Source of the DNA: Haemonchus contortus
Lineage: Eukaryota > Nematoda > Chromadorea > Rhabditida > Trichostrongylidae
Assembly (NCBI GenBank): GCA_000469685.2
Contig: LS997566.1
Span: 1,888,061 to 1,952,060, forward strand
Direction: 5' to 3'
Length of the DNA: 64,000 nt
Made by a program: the position numbers and the translations under genes. Of this stretch, positions 11,812 to 22,040 are shown in pieces. The notes below the pieces were generated by a model that saw only the letters and a list, made by a program, of their open reading frames with translations, had not been told where the DNA came from and searched no databases. Every line of letters begins with the position of its first letter. The first letter of the stretch is position 1.

Positions 11812-13271
11812 AAGAGGGGTGATAGAAGAAACCAAAAGAAGAAGTACTAGTCTCGCATGATCGGTTGGGTTGTTTACATGAAAAGATAACTAGAAACTCG
11901 GTAGTGAGAAGATCGACGAACCCCTTGTCAGCTAGAAAATGTATGCGGGAATTAAAGTCCGATGTTTGTTCAGGAGTTCTCAGCATAGCTAGCAAGTCAC
12001 TGGGACAAAAAAGCTAAGATCTGAGAAAAGAGGCATGGTTCATCGGAAAAAGCCACTCAGGGTGCAAAAAAAAGGAAAAAAAAAGTAAAAAAAAAAATCA
12101 CTGGTTAACGCTGTCGGCTAGCCGTCACATCCCTTTTTACATGGATGTAATTGCTGATAAGCTAAGATCAGCAATTAGGGGATAAGATTGCCTGGGGGTA
12201 GGGTTTTAATACTGATCCATCGCTCGATAGTAAAAGATGTCGGAAGGGCCGGAAAGCATGGATAACATGGATGCCAAACCGAGAAGGATCGGCCTTTCCA
12301 ACGATAAATCACAATCTTTATGGGACGATAAATTTTTCCACTTAAGGTGTGGTATTCCAAACAAGCTCCGTGCCAAGTTCAATTATGAGTAAGAGCTATG
12401 CCGTCTGGTTTTATGGGAGGTGATTCAAGTGGAAAGGAAATATGCCTACAGCATGACTAATGAGGCTTATGAAGGCTCTGAATTGGGTGCCAAAATGCAC
12501 GTGTGCCCACCCGACTCACCAAAAAGCTTGCTCTCATCGGAATCCGAGGGGAATCGACAGAGGGCGAACACACAGAAAAAAGCCATTGAGAAAACCATTA
12601 CTGGGAACGATTTTCTTCATGTCACCTCGGATTACTGTAGGAAAACACCACATCCATTGCCTGAGTACAGTTTCTCTCGAAGTTTAATTAGTGGACGTAC
12701 TTTTCGGCGGAAACCTCAATCTATTTCTCAAGCAGTCGCGCTGAACACCCTGAGGTATTGCAGCACGGTTATGTAGTACCAACCATGGCTCTGCGTCCAT
12801 TCCTACGCCATTCTAGACATGGGACTTTAGTAATTTCCAGTTAAAGAGGTTGCTCAGGATGTTTTATAGGTAGGATTATTTTACGAGAGCACAGAGTCTT
12901 TTTTTCAAAAGTAAACGGATTTTTCTGTGTTGAAAGAACATGCTGAAGAATCTTCAAAACAAATCCCTCCTTTGCTGAACGGCTTTGTGAACGGCGAAAA
13001 AAATGAGTGGAAAAAATTCAACGAGATATGCGATTACGAATACTTGAATGTACTTTTTCCTAGTCGTTGTAATGCTGAGAAAGATGTCGGCTTCGAAAGC
13101 GAAATTGAATTCACTTACAAATAAAATTATATCTACACCAGCGAAGAAAGCGAGAAAATTTCATTAAATACGTCTCTTCACAGGCCGACTTAGCGGTCCT
13201 TAGTGTTCCGTCACTCCTTCCTTTCTTCATGAATACTTTCAGATGATAAAAATTATGGAACACGTCATTCA
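11812..13271. other. no supported gene
   Basis: An open frame of 118 codons starts near 12420 but shows no domain and no codon bias I can recognise. A perfect 11-bp hairpin (TAATTGCTGAT, 8-nt loop, complement) lies at 12148-12177, and poly-A-rich runs lie at 12067-12100. Nothing else is supported. Confidence 0.45.
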
Positions 13272-13322
13272 AGCAGGGTCTTCTATAAGTATTCCGAAGG
13301 AACGGTGATAGAAGACCCTGCT
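13272..13322. repeat. perfect 15-bp hairpin
   Basis: AGCAGGGTCTTCTAT at 13272-13286 and its exact complement at 13308-13322 flank a 21-nt loop. The stem is perfect and GC-balanced in AT-rich surroundings. It could be a small-RNA hairpin or part of a decayed inverted-repeat element. Confidence 0.75.
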
Positions 13323-13434
13323 GGCTCAAATTACTATCGTAGCTCGTTTAAGCTCATAATCGTAAATTATTAAATCATGATGTAGATAACACACAAGCAA
13401 ATCGCTGAACATATTTTCCTTACAGCGATACGAG

Positions 13435-13687
13435 GGGTATGTGTCAAGTCGTCCGCCCGAAGATGCGCGCGGCAAACTGCGCGGCGAAGTTCGTAACGAT
13501 TTGAACGACTTCAGCGCCTATCTTCGCGGCCCAAATTTGAGTAGAGTAGAAGGATAATCTGATCCTGCTAAACTAGACTACTTGAGTTTGTGCCCCAAAA
13601 ATCGGCGTCAGGGTCGTTCAAATCGACACGAACTTCGCCGCGAAATTCGCTGCGCGCGTCCTCGGACGCACGAGATGACCGTCTCCA
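13435..13687. mobile_element. GC-rich fold-back MITE, copy 1 of 2
   Basis: The two halves form an inverted repeat of about 110 bp per arm around a centre near 13558. Each arm carries GCGCGCGGCAAACTGCGCGG-like sequence, then GCGAAGTTCG, ATTTGAACGAC and GTAGAGTAG-like blocks. The 9-bp direct repeat CGATACGAG flanks it (13426-13434 and 13688-13696). A homologous 258-bp copy occurs at 36714-36971. Long arms and a target duplication of about 9 bp resemble Mutator-like MITEs, which is inference only. It has no coding content. Confidence 0.75.
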
Positions 13688-14049
13688 CGATACGAGTCGT
13701 AAAATAAAGTGTAACATACACAGGAAAGGCAGGGATTATTGATTTGATTTCGCAACAAGCGTTGCTCCAGTCGCAGACATAGGGAAACACTGTCCCAGCT
13801 TTCAAAGTGGGTTAATGCATAATACGGGTTCTATATCTTATCTGGTCCAGAAAAATAATAAAGAAAAAAGATGTCGTACAATAGGCTGTACAGTCCGTGA
13901 CCATCCTGTAACTTATTTCACGTCTAGTTCATTGTAGAAATCGTATCTGCATAACTTTTTGGCAACATTTGTTAGAAACTTGTGGAAAACCCACACGAAA
14001 GCAGTGAAAGTTTCGTTAGGAATTATCCCAAAATTTTTAGAGCGCTCCA

Positions 14050-15112
14050 AACTTCGTCCTTCAGAAAGGCATTCGATAGTGTACACCGCGAATCATTACG
14101 GGAAATACTCAAAATGTACGGCATACCGAGACCTTTTATTCGCTTATTCAAGAATCTGTACCGTGACTCTTCATGCTGTGTGAAGACGCATAAAGGTAAA
14201 ACCTCATTCTTCAGAATCGCTATGGGAGTACGGCAAGGGTGCATCCTTTCGCCACTGCTGTTCAACTTCTGCCTAGATTTAGTCATGAGAAAAACAACAC
14301 AGCAAGCAGCGGTAGGCGTACACTGGCTTAACGATGAAAGACTCACTGATCTGGACTTTGCGGATGACATCGCACTTATTACTGAAGATAAAGACGGATT
14401 GCAAAAGGTCACCGAAGAAGCAAGCTTGATTGGACTACGAATTAACGCCAGTAAGTCGAAAGCCATGTCAATCGGTCAAGCTTGCTCGGAGGCGAATATC
14501 AATGTGGAGGACACAATGTTGGAAAACACGACAACTTTACTTATATCGGGAGTACGATAACCCATGATGGCGATATCAAAACAGACGTTTGTAGCCGGAT
14601 TGCAAAAGCTACAGATGTGTTCAGGAGACTCCAGCCAATATGGTCACTATCGCTCATATCTCGAAACATCAAGATCCGCCTATGTTCTTCCATTGTGATC
14701 CCTACCGCAATTTATGCAAGCGAAACATGGAAATACATGGTGTGCTTAACCAGAAAGATGGATGTTTTCCACAGAGATGTCTGCGAAGATCATGGATATA
14801 CGGTACACGGATCACGTCCCGAATGAGGAAGTTCTGCGTCGCTCTGGTATGAGTAGCCTCCACGTGATTGTGGCACGGCGTAAACTTCGATTGGCCGCTC
14901 ATGTGTTGCGTATGTCGTAGCAACGTATCCCAAAGATGGCTATGTATTGGATATCTCAAGGAGCCAAGCGAGGAAGAGGCCGTTCCAGAAACATGTGGAG
15001 AACATTTGACAATGATCTCAAAGTCATAAATGTTCCCAGAATACTTAGCGCAAAGGTTAACGGTATTTATTATAATAAGGCTCGCTCAATGTGCCTAATT
15101 GTGTCATCCTGA
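14050..15112 (+). pseudogene. decayed non-LTR retrotransposon reverse transcriptase (3' part)
   Basis: Starting near 14055 the frame reads FRKAFDSVHRESL (RT motif A), then MGVRQGCILSPLLFN (motif B) and TDLDFADDIALI (FADD catalytic motif C), followed by IGLRINASKSKAMS. After a one-base shift near 14525 it continues FTYIGSTITHDGDIKTD, IAKATDVFRRLQPIWS and YASETW. Two further single-base deletions near 14780-14795 shift it again to IMDIRYTDHVPNEEVLRRSG, RKLRLAAHVLRMS, an in-frame TAG at about 14917, then QRIPKMAMYW and GAKRGRGRSRNMW up to a TGA at 15110-15112. These are the palm, thumb and C-terminal segments of a LINE polymerase. The endonuclease and the RT fingers are missing, so the copy is 5'-truncated and inactivated by several frameshifts and a stop. 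The C-terminal layout is close to RTE/CR1-like elements; the clade is not certain. Confidence 0.9.
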
Positions 15113-16231
15113 TTTCCGAAAGCCCGAAAAGTTTTAGGACTGTTTTTATAAAAAAAACCTGAAATGCTATCAAATAGCATCGGCTTCCCACTGTCAAATT
15201 TCTTCAAATTCGCTACGCCTAGTAGTCAAATAGTGCATTACACGCATATGGTCAAAAGGTCAAATACTGAATCGATCCCAGCCTGATCCAAAAAGCCTTT
15301 CATCTTTCCTAGATCGTTGAGAACAAGACTCCAAGAAAAACTAGTGAGTTGGGCGACGGATCAACGACGACAGAAGTAGCATGGAAGGTGTATTAGGACG
15401 AGTTGTCTCTTGTGTGCTCGCTGTTACGTAGAGCTGGGTTACTAGTAGTTTGAACTTTCAACAGGTGTGCTCCATTGTGAATGGTGCAACCTCCGAAGGT
15501 CTCTAACACACGGCCCCTCCGACTGTAGCGTGCAGCGGGTACAATCCTCCAACATTTAAGCCTCAGAATGCCACTGCAGTTACTGTACTCACCCCGCCTC
15601 CCGCCATTCGATAGGACGCGATATTTTTCCTTGATTGGTTGCTTTTTTAATTGGATTTTATCGTTTTTTCTTCTGTTTCTTTTTAGTTTTCATGTTTATT
15701 AGACTTGATTAATTAAAATTACTCCTCCTATATAAAAGACAATCAAGATCGCATTGGAATTGAAAAGAGCGGCCAGCCAATTCAAATAATTAAAGGACTC
15801 CCTACCTCACAAATTGCGCGCTCCAATCTTCCATCGCAATCCTGCGATAGGCGGTGGGTGCGACGTGTGCGACGTCGTGTTAGGGGAGAAGTTCCCGGAC
15901 CCCAAAAAAGGGCAGCTTTCTCTAGTCCCTCTTGCTCATGAAATGGTAAAAAAGAATGACGTCCACATCAATCGCGAATATTCTTTTGCAATTCTGACTA
16001 GGCGCCATAAGTGCAGCCCGATTAGAGAATCGAAAATGCCTCTAATAAAATAACCATTAGAGACATGGCGCTGGGGTTCTCGACGCTACTAGGTGATTTC
16101 ATGGGCGATAGAGCGGTATCAGCTGAAGAACTATGATCGACACCGATGCCGGTGAACAACGATGGGTATCAATTCTTACCGATTCTCGTCCAAATGTGGC
16201 ATCAAAGATAAAAATTAGGTCTTTTGACGTT
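15113..16231. other. no supported gene; holds one copy of a dispersed repeat core
   Basis: The first 60 bases are probably the 3' untranslated tail of the LINE. Position 15467-15494 (reverse strand) carries GGAGGTTGCACCATTCACAA followed by TGGAGCAC, shared with 46593-46620 and, diverged, with 49147-49172. No exon is recognised. Confidence 0.45.
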
Positions 16232-16342
16232 GACCAATCCCACTTCTGGGATACGCCTCGCATTCGACGTCCGTTCAGAGTCCTAGTGGCGTTTAAAGTG
16301 TGTATATGAGTGTACAATAAGTTGCGGTGGCCAGCCGATGTA

Positions 16343-17612
16343 CAGGGTGTCCCAAAATTATTTGCGCCAAAGTTCAGTAATTTTTAAGGTAGAAATAATC
16401 TATCAAATTCACATTACCTGTTATTAATTAGTTGCATAAGAAGGTTTCCTTGCAATATGCATGGTTGCTGATGTGGAACTCCCATTATCTTTCAGATGGA
16501 GGAGGCTCATTCGATGCCACTTGCAATCATTGACGCGCGAGAAGTGGAAGGGCGTTATGAAATTCTTTGGGATTTATCTAATAACCGTATGGGAGGCTAT
16601 TAAACGATATAGAAAAGAACATTGAATCAGAGACAATCAGGAAGGGTAGAAAGGTAGAATGTTTCTGAAGATAGGACTATTAAAATGGTCCGTATGCCAA
16701 TCGGTCGGGATCCTGGGTGAGCCATCAAAAGGAAGTCAACGAGCACGGCTTACAGGAGCCATCGCGATGGAAGAATGTCATGCAGAAGCCTCACTACCAT
16801 TCCTATTGTATGCCCCAATCCCGATCTCAATAGATTCTGCAGGGCCAAAAAATGCAAAAAGTCGCAGACCCACTTGAATGATGACACGCAACCCTTCGTC
16901 GTTTTCTCTGATCAAGAAATTTTTCACGATAAAGCCATCCCTCAACAACCAAAACGTTCGCGTTCCGGAAAGAAACATGCAGCGTGTAATATCTCACAAA
17001 AAGGTTGCTATCAGAACAGTAAAATGATGTTTTTCGAGGAAATGACTGACAAGGGTAAGCCGCTCGTGGTTTCTTCGGTGCAGGCGTGAAAATTGACCAA
17101 GACCAGTACTCAAACGGCGTACTAATGAAAGTAAATAAAACATTGATCCGACTACGTTTTCTGAAACATCTCATAGTCCTTCCAGCAGGACGTTACTCCA
17201 GCCCACAGAGCCAAGCTTGCCCGCGAGTGGTACCGACGACAGCTGCCTGACTTCATTGGTGAAGAGGAATGGGCATCCTATTTTCCAGAACTTGACTCAC
17301 TTGAATCCCACGAATGGTCCCTGATAAGAAGAAGACCTGTCGAGTTTGCAGTCCCAGTTTGGAAACCTAGAATGCAAAAGCTGGAGGACGGCTGGGAAGA
17401 AATGGAGAAGGGTACCTGCGTGCCACATGCGATCAAGTCGAAAGCATACTTTGACTTCTATTCGCGCTCACGGGAGATATTTTGAAATGCGACCTTAGCA
17501 TGTTGTAGCACATAGTATTAGCTAGCGTGCATAGAAATTCTATCGTCTTTCGCAGTTGAGAAGTTTCAAATATATTGCTATAAATCGGCGCAAATAATTT
17601 TGGGACACCCTG
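16343..17612 (+). mobile_element. IS630-Tc1-mariner element of DD37 (maT-like) type, 1,270 bp
   Basis: Terminal inverted repeats begin CAGGGTGTCCCAAAATTATT and continue TGCGCC; the right end is the exact complement over at least 26 bp. TA duplications flank it at 16341-16342 and 17613-17614. Full-length size and matching ends suggest a complete but coding-dead copy. It is inserted inside a SINE. Confidence 0.9.
16514..17485 (+). pseudogene. DD37-type transposase, inactivated
   Basis: The protein is broken into several frames. An N-terminal stretch near 16514 (MPLAIIDAREVEGRYEIL) is followed by a degenerate KRYRKEH, like the end of a helix-turn-helix. Near 16890 comes FVVFSDQEIFHDKA, with the first catalytic Asp in the FSD motif, then SGKKHAACN. 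The last frame reads QQDVTPAHRAKLAREWYRRQ, with the second Asp in QQD. It then has LPDFIGEEEWASYFPELDSLE, in which the third catalytic position is a Glu 37 residues after the second Asp, and it ends at TGA 17483-17485. The spacing fits the maT/DD37D lineage (with the usual D changed to E) or a DD37E relative. There are multiple frameshifts and stops, so no active enzyme. Confidence 0.8.
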
Positions 17613-17736
17613 TACATGGCGGTACTTCCATCCTCCCGGGCGAGTTTCACACCAATTAACCGATACACCTCAGAGTGATGGAGAACTTGATTGGCCCAAG
17701 TGGGAATCTCAGATAGCGCGCCACTTGCAACTACAC

Positions 17737-18691
17737 TTTCTCCGCCCATACAGTACATAGTAGTAGGAGTGGTAGTGACAGCACAATAGATACAACAATG
17801 AATAGATATCTAATAATTCCTCCTTTATAATTGAGAACTGAGTGATCAACAGGTCCCAATGGGGCCAATTAATGAAGAGTAGGTTATTTTTGAAAGCTCT
17901 TGAATAAGATCGTATCATAAATTTACGACAGTCATCGTGAACATCAATAGAATTATATGAGGAATTCATCAAATTCACGAAAACTGCCCTTAGCATAGGT
18001 CTGAATAATGGCCCGGATAATTGATGTGGCAATCATGTCAATGACTGAATTTTCGAGCAACTGATGGCTGGCATTGGCTGGCCTGAGTCAGCAAATATTT
18101 TCTAGCCGTGGATTACATGAATCAAAATAGAATCCTTAAATTATCCCCAACCCCGAATCATTTATTCTAAGGCAGTAAAATATTTGAGGAATTCAGAAAT
18201 CCGATTTTTTCAGCTCAACAATGCCCGTTGCAGCTTCAATGAATCAACTTATTCAGTGAATGGAATAAATCCCTTCGTAGTAGCAAATTCGCATCCAAAA
18301 TGCTCCCAATGTAAAAGAGATTGGGCCCAGAGTATCTAGTACAAATCTCAGACCACTCTTACCCACAAGCCACGCGCCTCAGGCAAAAAGTTCAGTGGCG
18401 AATATTTCCGACACTCAGAATGGAATGGGCTAAGCACAAATTCATGGACCCAGGCAGGCCCCTACATTAACAAAAATTGCTGACATTTACCTTTCAATCT
18501 TCAAATTTTTGAAAAAGGGAATCACACAATAGAGTGGATAAGACACGGTAGAAGCAAAGCGTCGGAATATTCAAGGATCGAGCAGCCATGAAAAGCTTTT
18601 CGACGAGGGAGCGCAGGCGGACGTAGAAAAATGAGCCTTGTTAGGAAAACGAGCGAAGCACTGTACCACTGTGCTTTTCCCGAGAAAAGCA
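17737..18691. other. no supported gene
   Basis: No recognisable exon, RNA gene or repeat between the SINE head and the nested inverted repeat. Confidence 0.45.
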
Positions 18692-19193
18692 GGTGCTAAG
18701 TGGGCTGGAGGGGGCCACGCGGCGGTGCGGCACTTTGCCGTCTGGCGCTCTCTCCAGCGAGACAGTAGTACTGGGCCTGAGTCTGGGAAGGGATGATGAG
18801 GTTATACTGATGTGTTTCGTGATTTAAAACAAACTAACTCTTGGCACATGTTGTATGCTTGCATATGCATATGGACACTCTTCTTCTGAGCCGATAAAAC
18901 CTATTTTCAAGAAGGGGAGGGGCTCCGGGGTGGGTGAGATGATTATCTCGTGCAAAAAGCTGAGATGAAATAAAAGTTGAACGTCCAATTGGCTCAACCA
19001 CCCCGGAGCCTCTTACCTTCCTGAAATTAGGTGAAGAATACACAGTTATAATATAACAAGGCCTTGAAACGTCCCTAAACACCATTACGGTCTCGACCAT
19101 TCCTCCCTCTCTACTATCTCGCTGGAGAGAGCGCCAGACAGCAAAATGCCGCGCCGCCGCGTGGCACCCCCCAGCCCACTTATGGTTAGCACC
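18692..19193. mobile_element. nested inverted-repeat element, about 500 bp
   Basis: Outer arms 18692-18770 and 19112-19193 are reverse complements. They share GTGGGCTGG, CCACGCGGCGG and CTGGCGCTCTCTCCAGCGAG, with a 6-base insertion TATGGT in the right arm. An inner inverted repeat (about 18899-18938 against 18991-19029) shares GGCTCCGGGGTGG and the pyrimidine-rich CTTACCTTCCTGAAATTAG region. The arms are GC-rich in AT-rich surroundings. It could be a fold-back element; I cannot define a target duplication. No coding potential is seen. Confidence 0.7.
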
Positions 19194-19351
19194 GACAATT
19201 CTTGCAATTTTCTTTTCTGTTTTCTTGCAATTTTGGTTTTCCGTGCCAATCTTCTCATCCAAATAAAGTTATCACAATAACCGAATTCGGAAATCGGAAT
19301 ACGAAATTGGGTGCACTTTTGCTCTGAGCCGGACGCTGAAGTTGTAAATGA

Positions 19352-19521
19352 ACTCACTGTCGGGAACGTTACAGTGAGAAACTAAAGAATTTCAGGTAAG
19401 AGTTATATGTGAGGACTCTCACATCTTTTTTTCAGCCCCAATCTCCAACCAATTCACGAAGTTCGCTGCATAATTCATGAGAACTTTGAAGATTTCTCTG
19501 AATGTCACGAAACGTTTCGTG
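19352..19521 (+). other. weak candidate exon pair
   Basis: A frame open from 19352 (THCRERYSEKLKNF) meets CAG|GTAAGAG at 19395-19402. A 40-nt AT-rich stretch ending TTTTTTTCAG (19396-19435) would be an intron. The same reading frame then continues as SPNLQPIHEVRCIIHENF, EDFSECHETFRG to a donor-like GTAAGA at 19522. Phase is conserved across the junction (AG plus C gives Ser). However, 40 nt is near the lower limit for nematode introns, there is no start or clear upstream acceptor, and no domain is recognised. Confidence 0.2.
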
Positions 19522-19638
19522 GTAAGACGACGTCGAGTAAGCAACTATTCGTATAATTCACTTTTCGTACTTCGAAGAAGAGTGAATCGCTGGATGAAGA
19601 GCTTCAATTGGTAATCTGAACTAGTAGGTTTCCCAATG

Positions 19639-19751
19639 GGGAGATGGGAGAATTTATTCGCGGGCAGGTTTAGATAGATTTTCTCGAAATAAAAACTTTG
19701 TTTCGAAGAAACCTATCTTAGCCTGCCTGTGAATTAATCCTCCAATCTCCC
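19639..19751. repeat. 113-bp hairpin with about 53-bp arms
   Basis: Left arm 19639-19693 (GGGAGATGGGAGAATTTATT, then CGCGGGCAGGTTTAGATAG) pairs with right arm to 19751 (complement GGGAGATTGGAGGATTAATT, then CACAGGCAGGCTAAGATAG). There are roughly ten mismatches and a very short loop. The shape is that of a long pre-miRNA-like or MITE hairpin. Confidence 0.8.
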
Positions 19752-20349
19752 AAAAAAGAAGTAGATTGAAGACATGACACACAAAATCTGAAGGTTGGGG
19801 GGTAGAAAATAGAAGAGAAGGAGCAAATGTTCCTTCAAAAGTCGTGGTCACAACATCCCAGTGAGTTCGATATTAGCTAGTACGAGTCATGACTAAAGAG
19901 CCCAAAGGCACCTGCAAAGCAACTCAATACCTCCGTATAGGACGAGCACAATATTTCCCGAAAATAAATAAAAGTGCCGAGAATCAACAGCCTTATATTG
20001 AAAACCGTAACTAAAAAAAACAAAAAACAACTAAACTTTTCTTGAAGAAGCGCAGCTAGGACTGGAAAATACTGAAGATAACAGGTAGCGACGATTCATT
20101 ACGCTACGTGCGAGCTCAACTTTATTCAACGAAAACTGAGTTTTCCAGTCACACCTGCATATGTGGGCCCTAGAACTTCAGCATGGGCTTTTGAACCTGC
20201 GAAACAGTGCAGTTGTCATGAACTTTCTGCCAGCACGAGATGTCGGATTACGATAACATTGTGAATAAAATATTCAGCATGAAAACTTCTCTATACATCC
20301 ATACAGCTTTCCTTAACAGAATTATGCTCGTAACTGCAGTAGGACGGGG

Positions 20350-20515
20350 AAGGCAGACTACAACAGCCAGCCAATTCAGTAGTCAGTGCTTTCACCCCTA
20401 CAGATGAGTTTAGTACCGACTAAGCGACCAGTGGAGGTGGAGAGATCAGTTGGTCTTGACGTATACCGATCCAGCACTATGCTCAGGGAAACCCGATACC
20501 TAGCATTGCCACAAC
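20350..20515 (-). repeat. tRNA-derived SINE copy, partial
   Basis: On the minus strand it reads GTGGCAATGCTAGG at the head, then GTCGGTACTAAACTCATCTG, GAAAGCACTGACTACTGAA and TTGGCTGGCTGTTGTAGTC. This is the middle of the SINE family with its GGTACC...CATCTG and AGCACTGAC landmarks. The 3' tail is absent. Confidence 0.6.
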
Positions 20516-20537
20516 TCCCCATAACAATATAAATATA

Positions 20538-20775
20538 TTAGGTTGATGCAGAATTATTGCGGATTTCTTCGCGGTTTTTTTTCTCTCGATAGAATTTAAA
20601 TACTGCGTGTGGGTTTTTTCTAGAAATGATCTACTTGATTTCCTCTACAAGAATATACTCAGAAAACCGTCCGCATATTTGCGAAATTAGGCTTAACTAC
20701 TTCGAGAAAGATTGGAAGGTGGCACAGTCATTCCGCGATCTCAGTAACTTTTCAGCGATTGTTCATTAGGTGATC
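20538..20775 (+). mobile_element. 5' end of a cecropia-type mariner, truncated
   Basis: It begins TTAGGTTGATGCAGAATTAT directly after a TA. That terminus is of the same type as the Hsmar1/cecropia mariner inverted repeat. From the ATG at 20625 a frame reads MIYLISSTRIYSENRPHI, CEIRLNYFEKDWKVAQSF, RDLSNFSAIVH, then a stop. This resembles the first helix-turn-helix of mariner transposases (I-R-x-x-x-x-Y-E/F-x-x-x-x-x-A-x-x-x-R-x-I/L). The rest of the gene and the 3' end are missing. It lies head-to-head with the deleted mariner at 20864-21263, giving a 225-bp inverted repeat. Confidence 0.75.
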
Positions 20776-20863
20776 TAGTGAAGGTACACATGATTTCCTG
20801 GCGGTCAAACACGATTATTTTGATATTTTCTATTTCCCCCTGCGTTTTACCTGCCTCTATATA

Positions 20864-21263
20864 TTAGGTTGATGCAAAATTTTTGCGGATTTTCTCCAGC
20901 AAATTTTACTTCAAGAAACTATAGAAATACTAAGCAAAGACATATTCAAACAATTACTCGGAACTTATTCATCTACGTCAAGAGCTGTTCCCCATTGATT
21001 AGTTAGTCGGATCCCAAAAACGAAGAAGTTTTGATCCTTACGGCCGAAAAGTGACTGAGATCGCGGAATGAGTGTGCCACCCTCCAATCTTTCTCGAAGT
21101 AGTTAAGCCTAATTTCGCGAATATGCGGATGGTTTTTTTGAGTATATTCTTGTAGAGGAAATCAAGTAGATCATTTCTTGACGAAACCCGAACTCAATAT
21201 TCAAATTCTATCGAGAGAAAAAAAGCCGCGAAAAAAATCACCAATAATTATGCATCAACCTAA
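20864..21263 (-). mobile_element. internally deleted cecropia-type mariner, 400 bp
   Basis: Both ends are mariner termini: TTAGGTTGATGCATAATTAT at the minus-strand 5' end (21263) and TTAGGTTGATGCAAAATTTT at the 3' end (20864). Each is flanked by TA. On the minus strand the N-terminal segment EIRLNYFEKDWRVAHSFRDL, then SHF(F)G, runs to about 21033. It is followed almost at once by what looks like the transposase C-terminus (RLTNQWGTALDVDE and stop). So the catalytic core is missing while both ends remain: a typical internal-deletion derivative. It could be moved only by a transposase supplied from elsewhere. Confidence 0.75.
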
Positions 21264-21884
21264 TAGAAGGGTAAAAATAAAAATGTCAAGCAAAACTCAT
21301 CATTTAACGATCATCATTTCAATTGCATTTCTTGTCCCTTTCGTCCCCCGAATCCTGCTCTTGGGGAAACCATCAAGCGGTACCTCTAGAATACTTCATT
21401 GAAACCGTGTTTTTTAGCCGACCAGACGAAGCTCATCCAAGCTTCAGAGGTATCCAACTGAGGATAGGCAAGACGGTTGTGGATGTTTCCGAAAAAGTCT
21501 GTCGATGTTATAAATAAGGCACAACGTTAGCAGCTGAACGTTGCTCAGAGGTAATCAGGCAGCATAAAAGAATTACCACACGTAAACAACGGGAGTTGTT
21601 AGCAGGGAAGGAAGTGAAAATCCGATAGCCCTAATGAGGCAAAGAATCACAACATTGAAGAAAAACCTTATCGATCCACAGGAAATTCCTCTACTGAAAA
21701 TCGTGCAGATAACGGGCCACACAAGACACCTCGCCAGTAAATATGTACGGATGATGAAGGATATAATTGTAGATCTTCCAACCTCCAGGACACACAGCTT
21801 TCCATGTGATTCTTGGGACGAACGTCCATGCCCAGCCTTTCGACGGATATATCGACAGGTCAACACCATAGGCACGGACTACTA
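21264..21884. other. no supported gene
   Basis: Nothing recognisable between the mariner derivative and the next SINE fragment; short open frames only. Confidence 0.45.
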
Positions 21885-21990
21885 TTGACGGACCATTTTG
21901 GAATCCCGTTTTTGGAATGCGCGTTGCATTGGACTTCCATTCAGGATCACAGTGGCGTTTTGAACGTGTACACGGCCTATACAATGACTT
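21885..21990 (-). repeat. tRNA-derived SINE, 3' part
   Basis: On the minus strand it reads CATTGTATAGGCCGTGTACA, CGTTCAAAACGCCACTGTGA, TCCTGAATGGAAGTCCAATG and CGCGCATTCC. This is the conserved 3' tail of the SINE family; the tRNA-like head is absent. Confidence 0.7.
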
Positions 21991-22040
21991 TCGATGGATC
22001 CTTTCACAGATCCTCCCCTAACTTTCATTTCCCAATCATA

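Larger units (their letters stand above)
16232..17736 (-). repeat. tRNA-derived SINE copy split by a transposon
   Basis: The 3' half lies at 16232-16342 and the 5' half at 17613-17736, both on the minus strand; the 1,270 bp between them is a DD37-type transposon. Removing the insert and one TA restores the family order. On the minus strand the head has GTAGTTGCAAGTGGCGCGCT (A-box region), followed by CCAATCAAGTTCTCCATC, CGGTTAATTGGTG and GGGAGGATGGAAG, then, after the insertion, CATCGGCTGGCCACCGCAA and AATGCGAGGCGTATCCCAG. The insertion gives a relative date: the SINE was already present when the transposon jumped. Confidence 0.8.

Noticed and set aside
14023..14466. 147-codon minus-strand frame
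   Set aside because: Antisense shadow of the reverse transcriptase motifs, which read on the plus strand.
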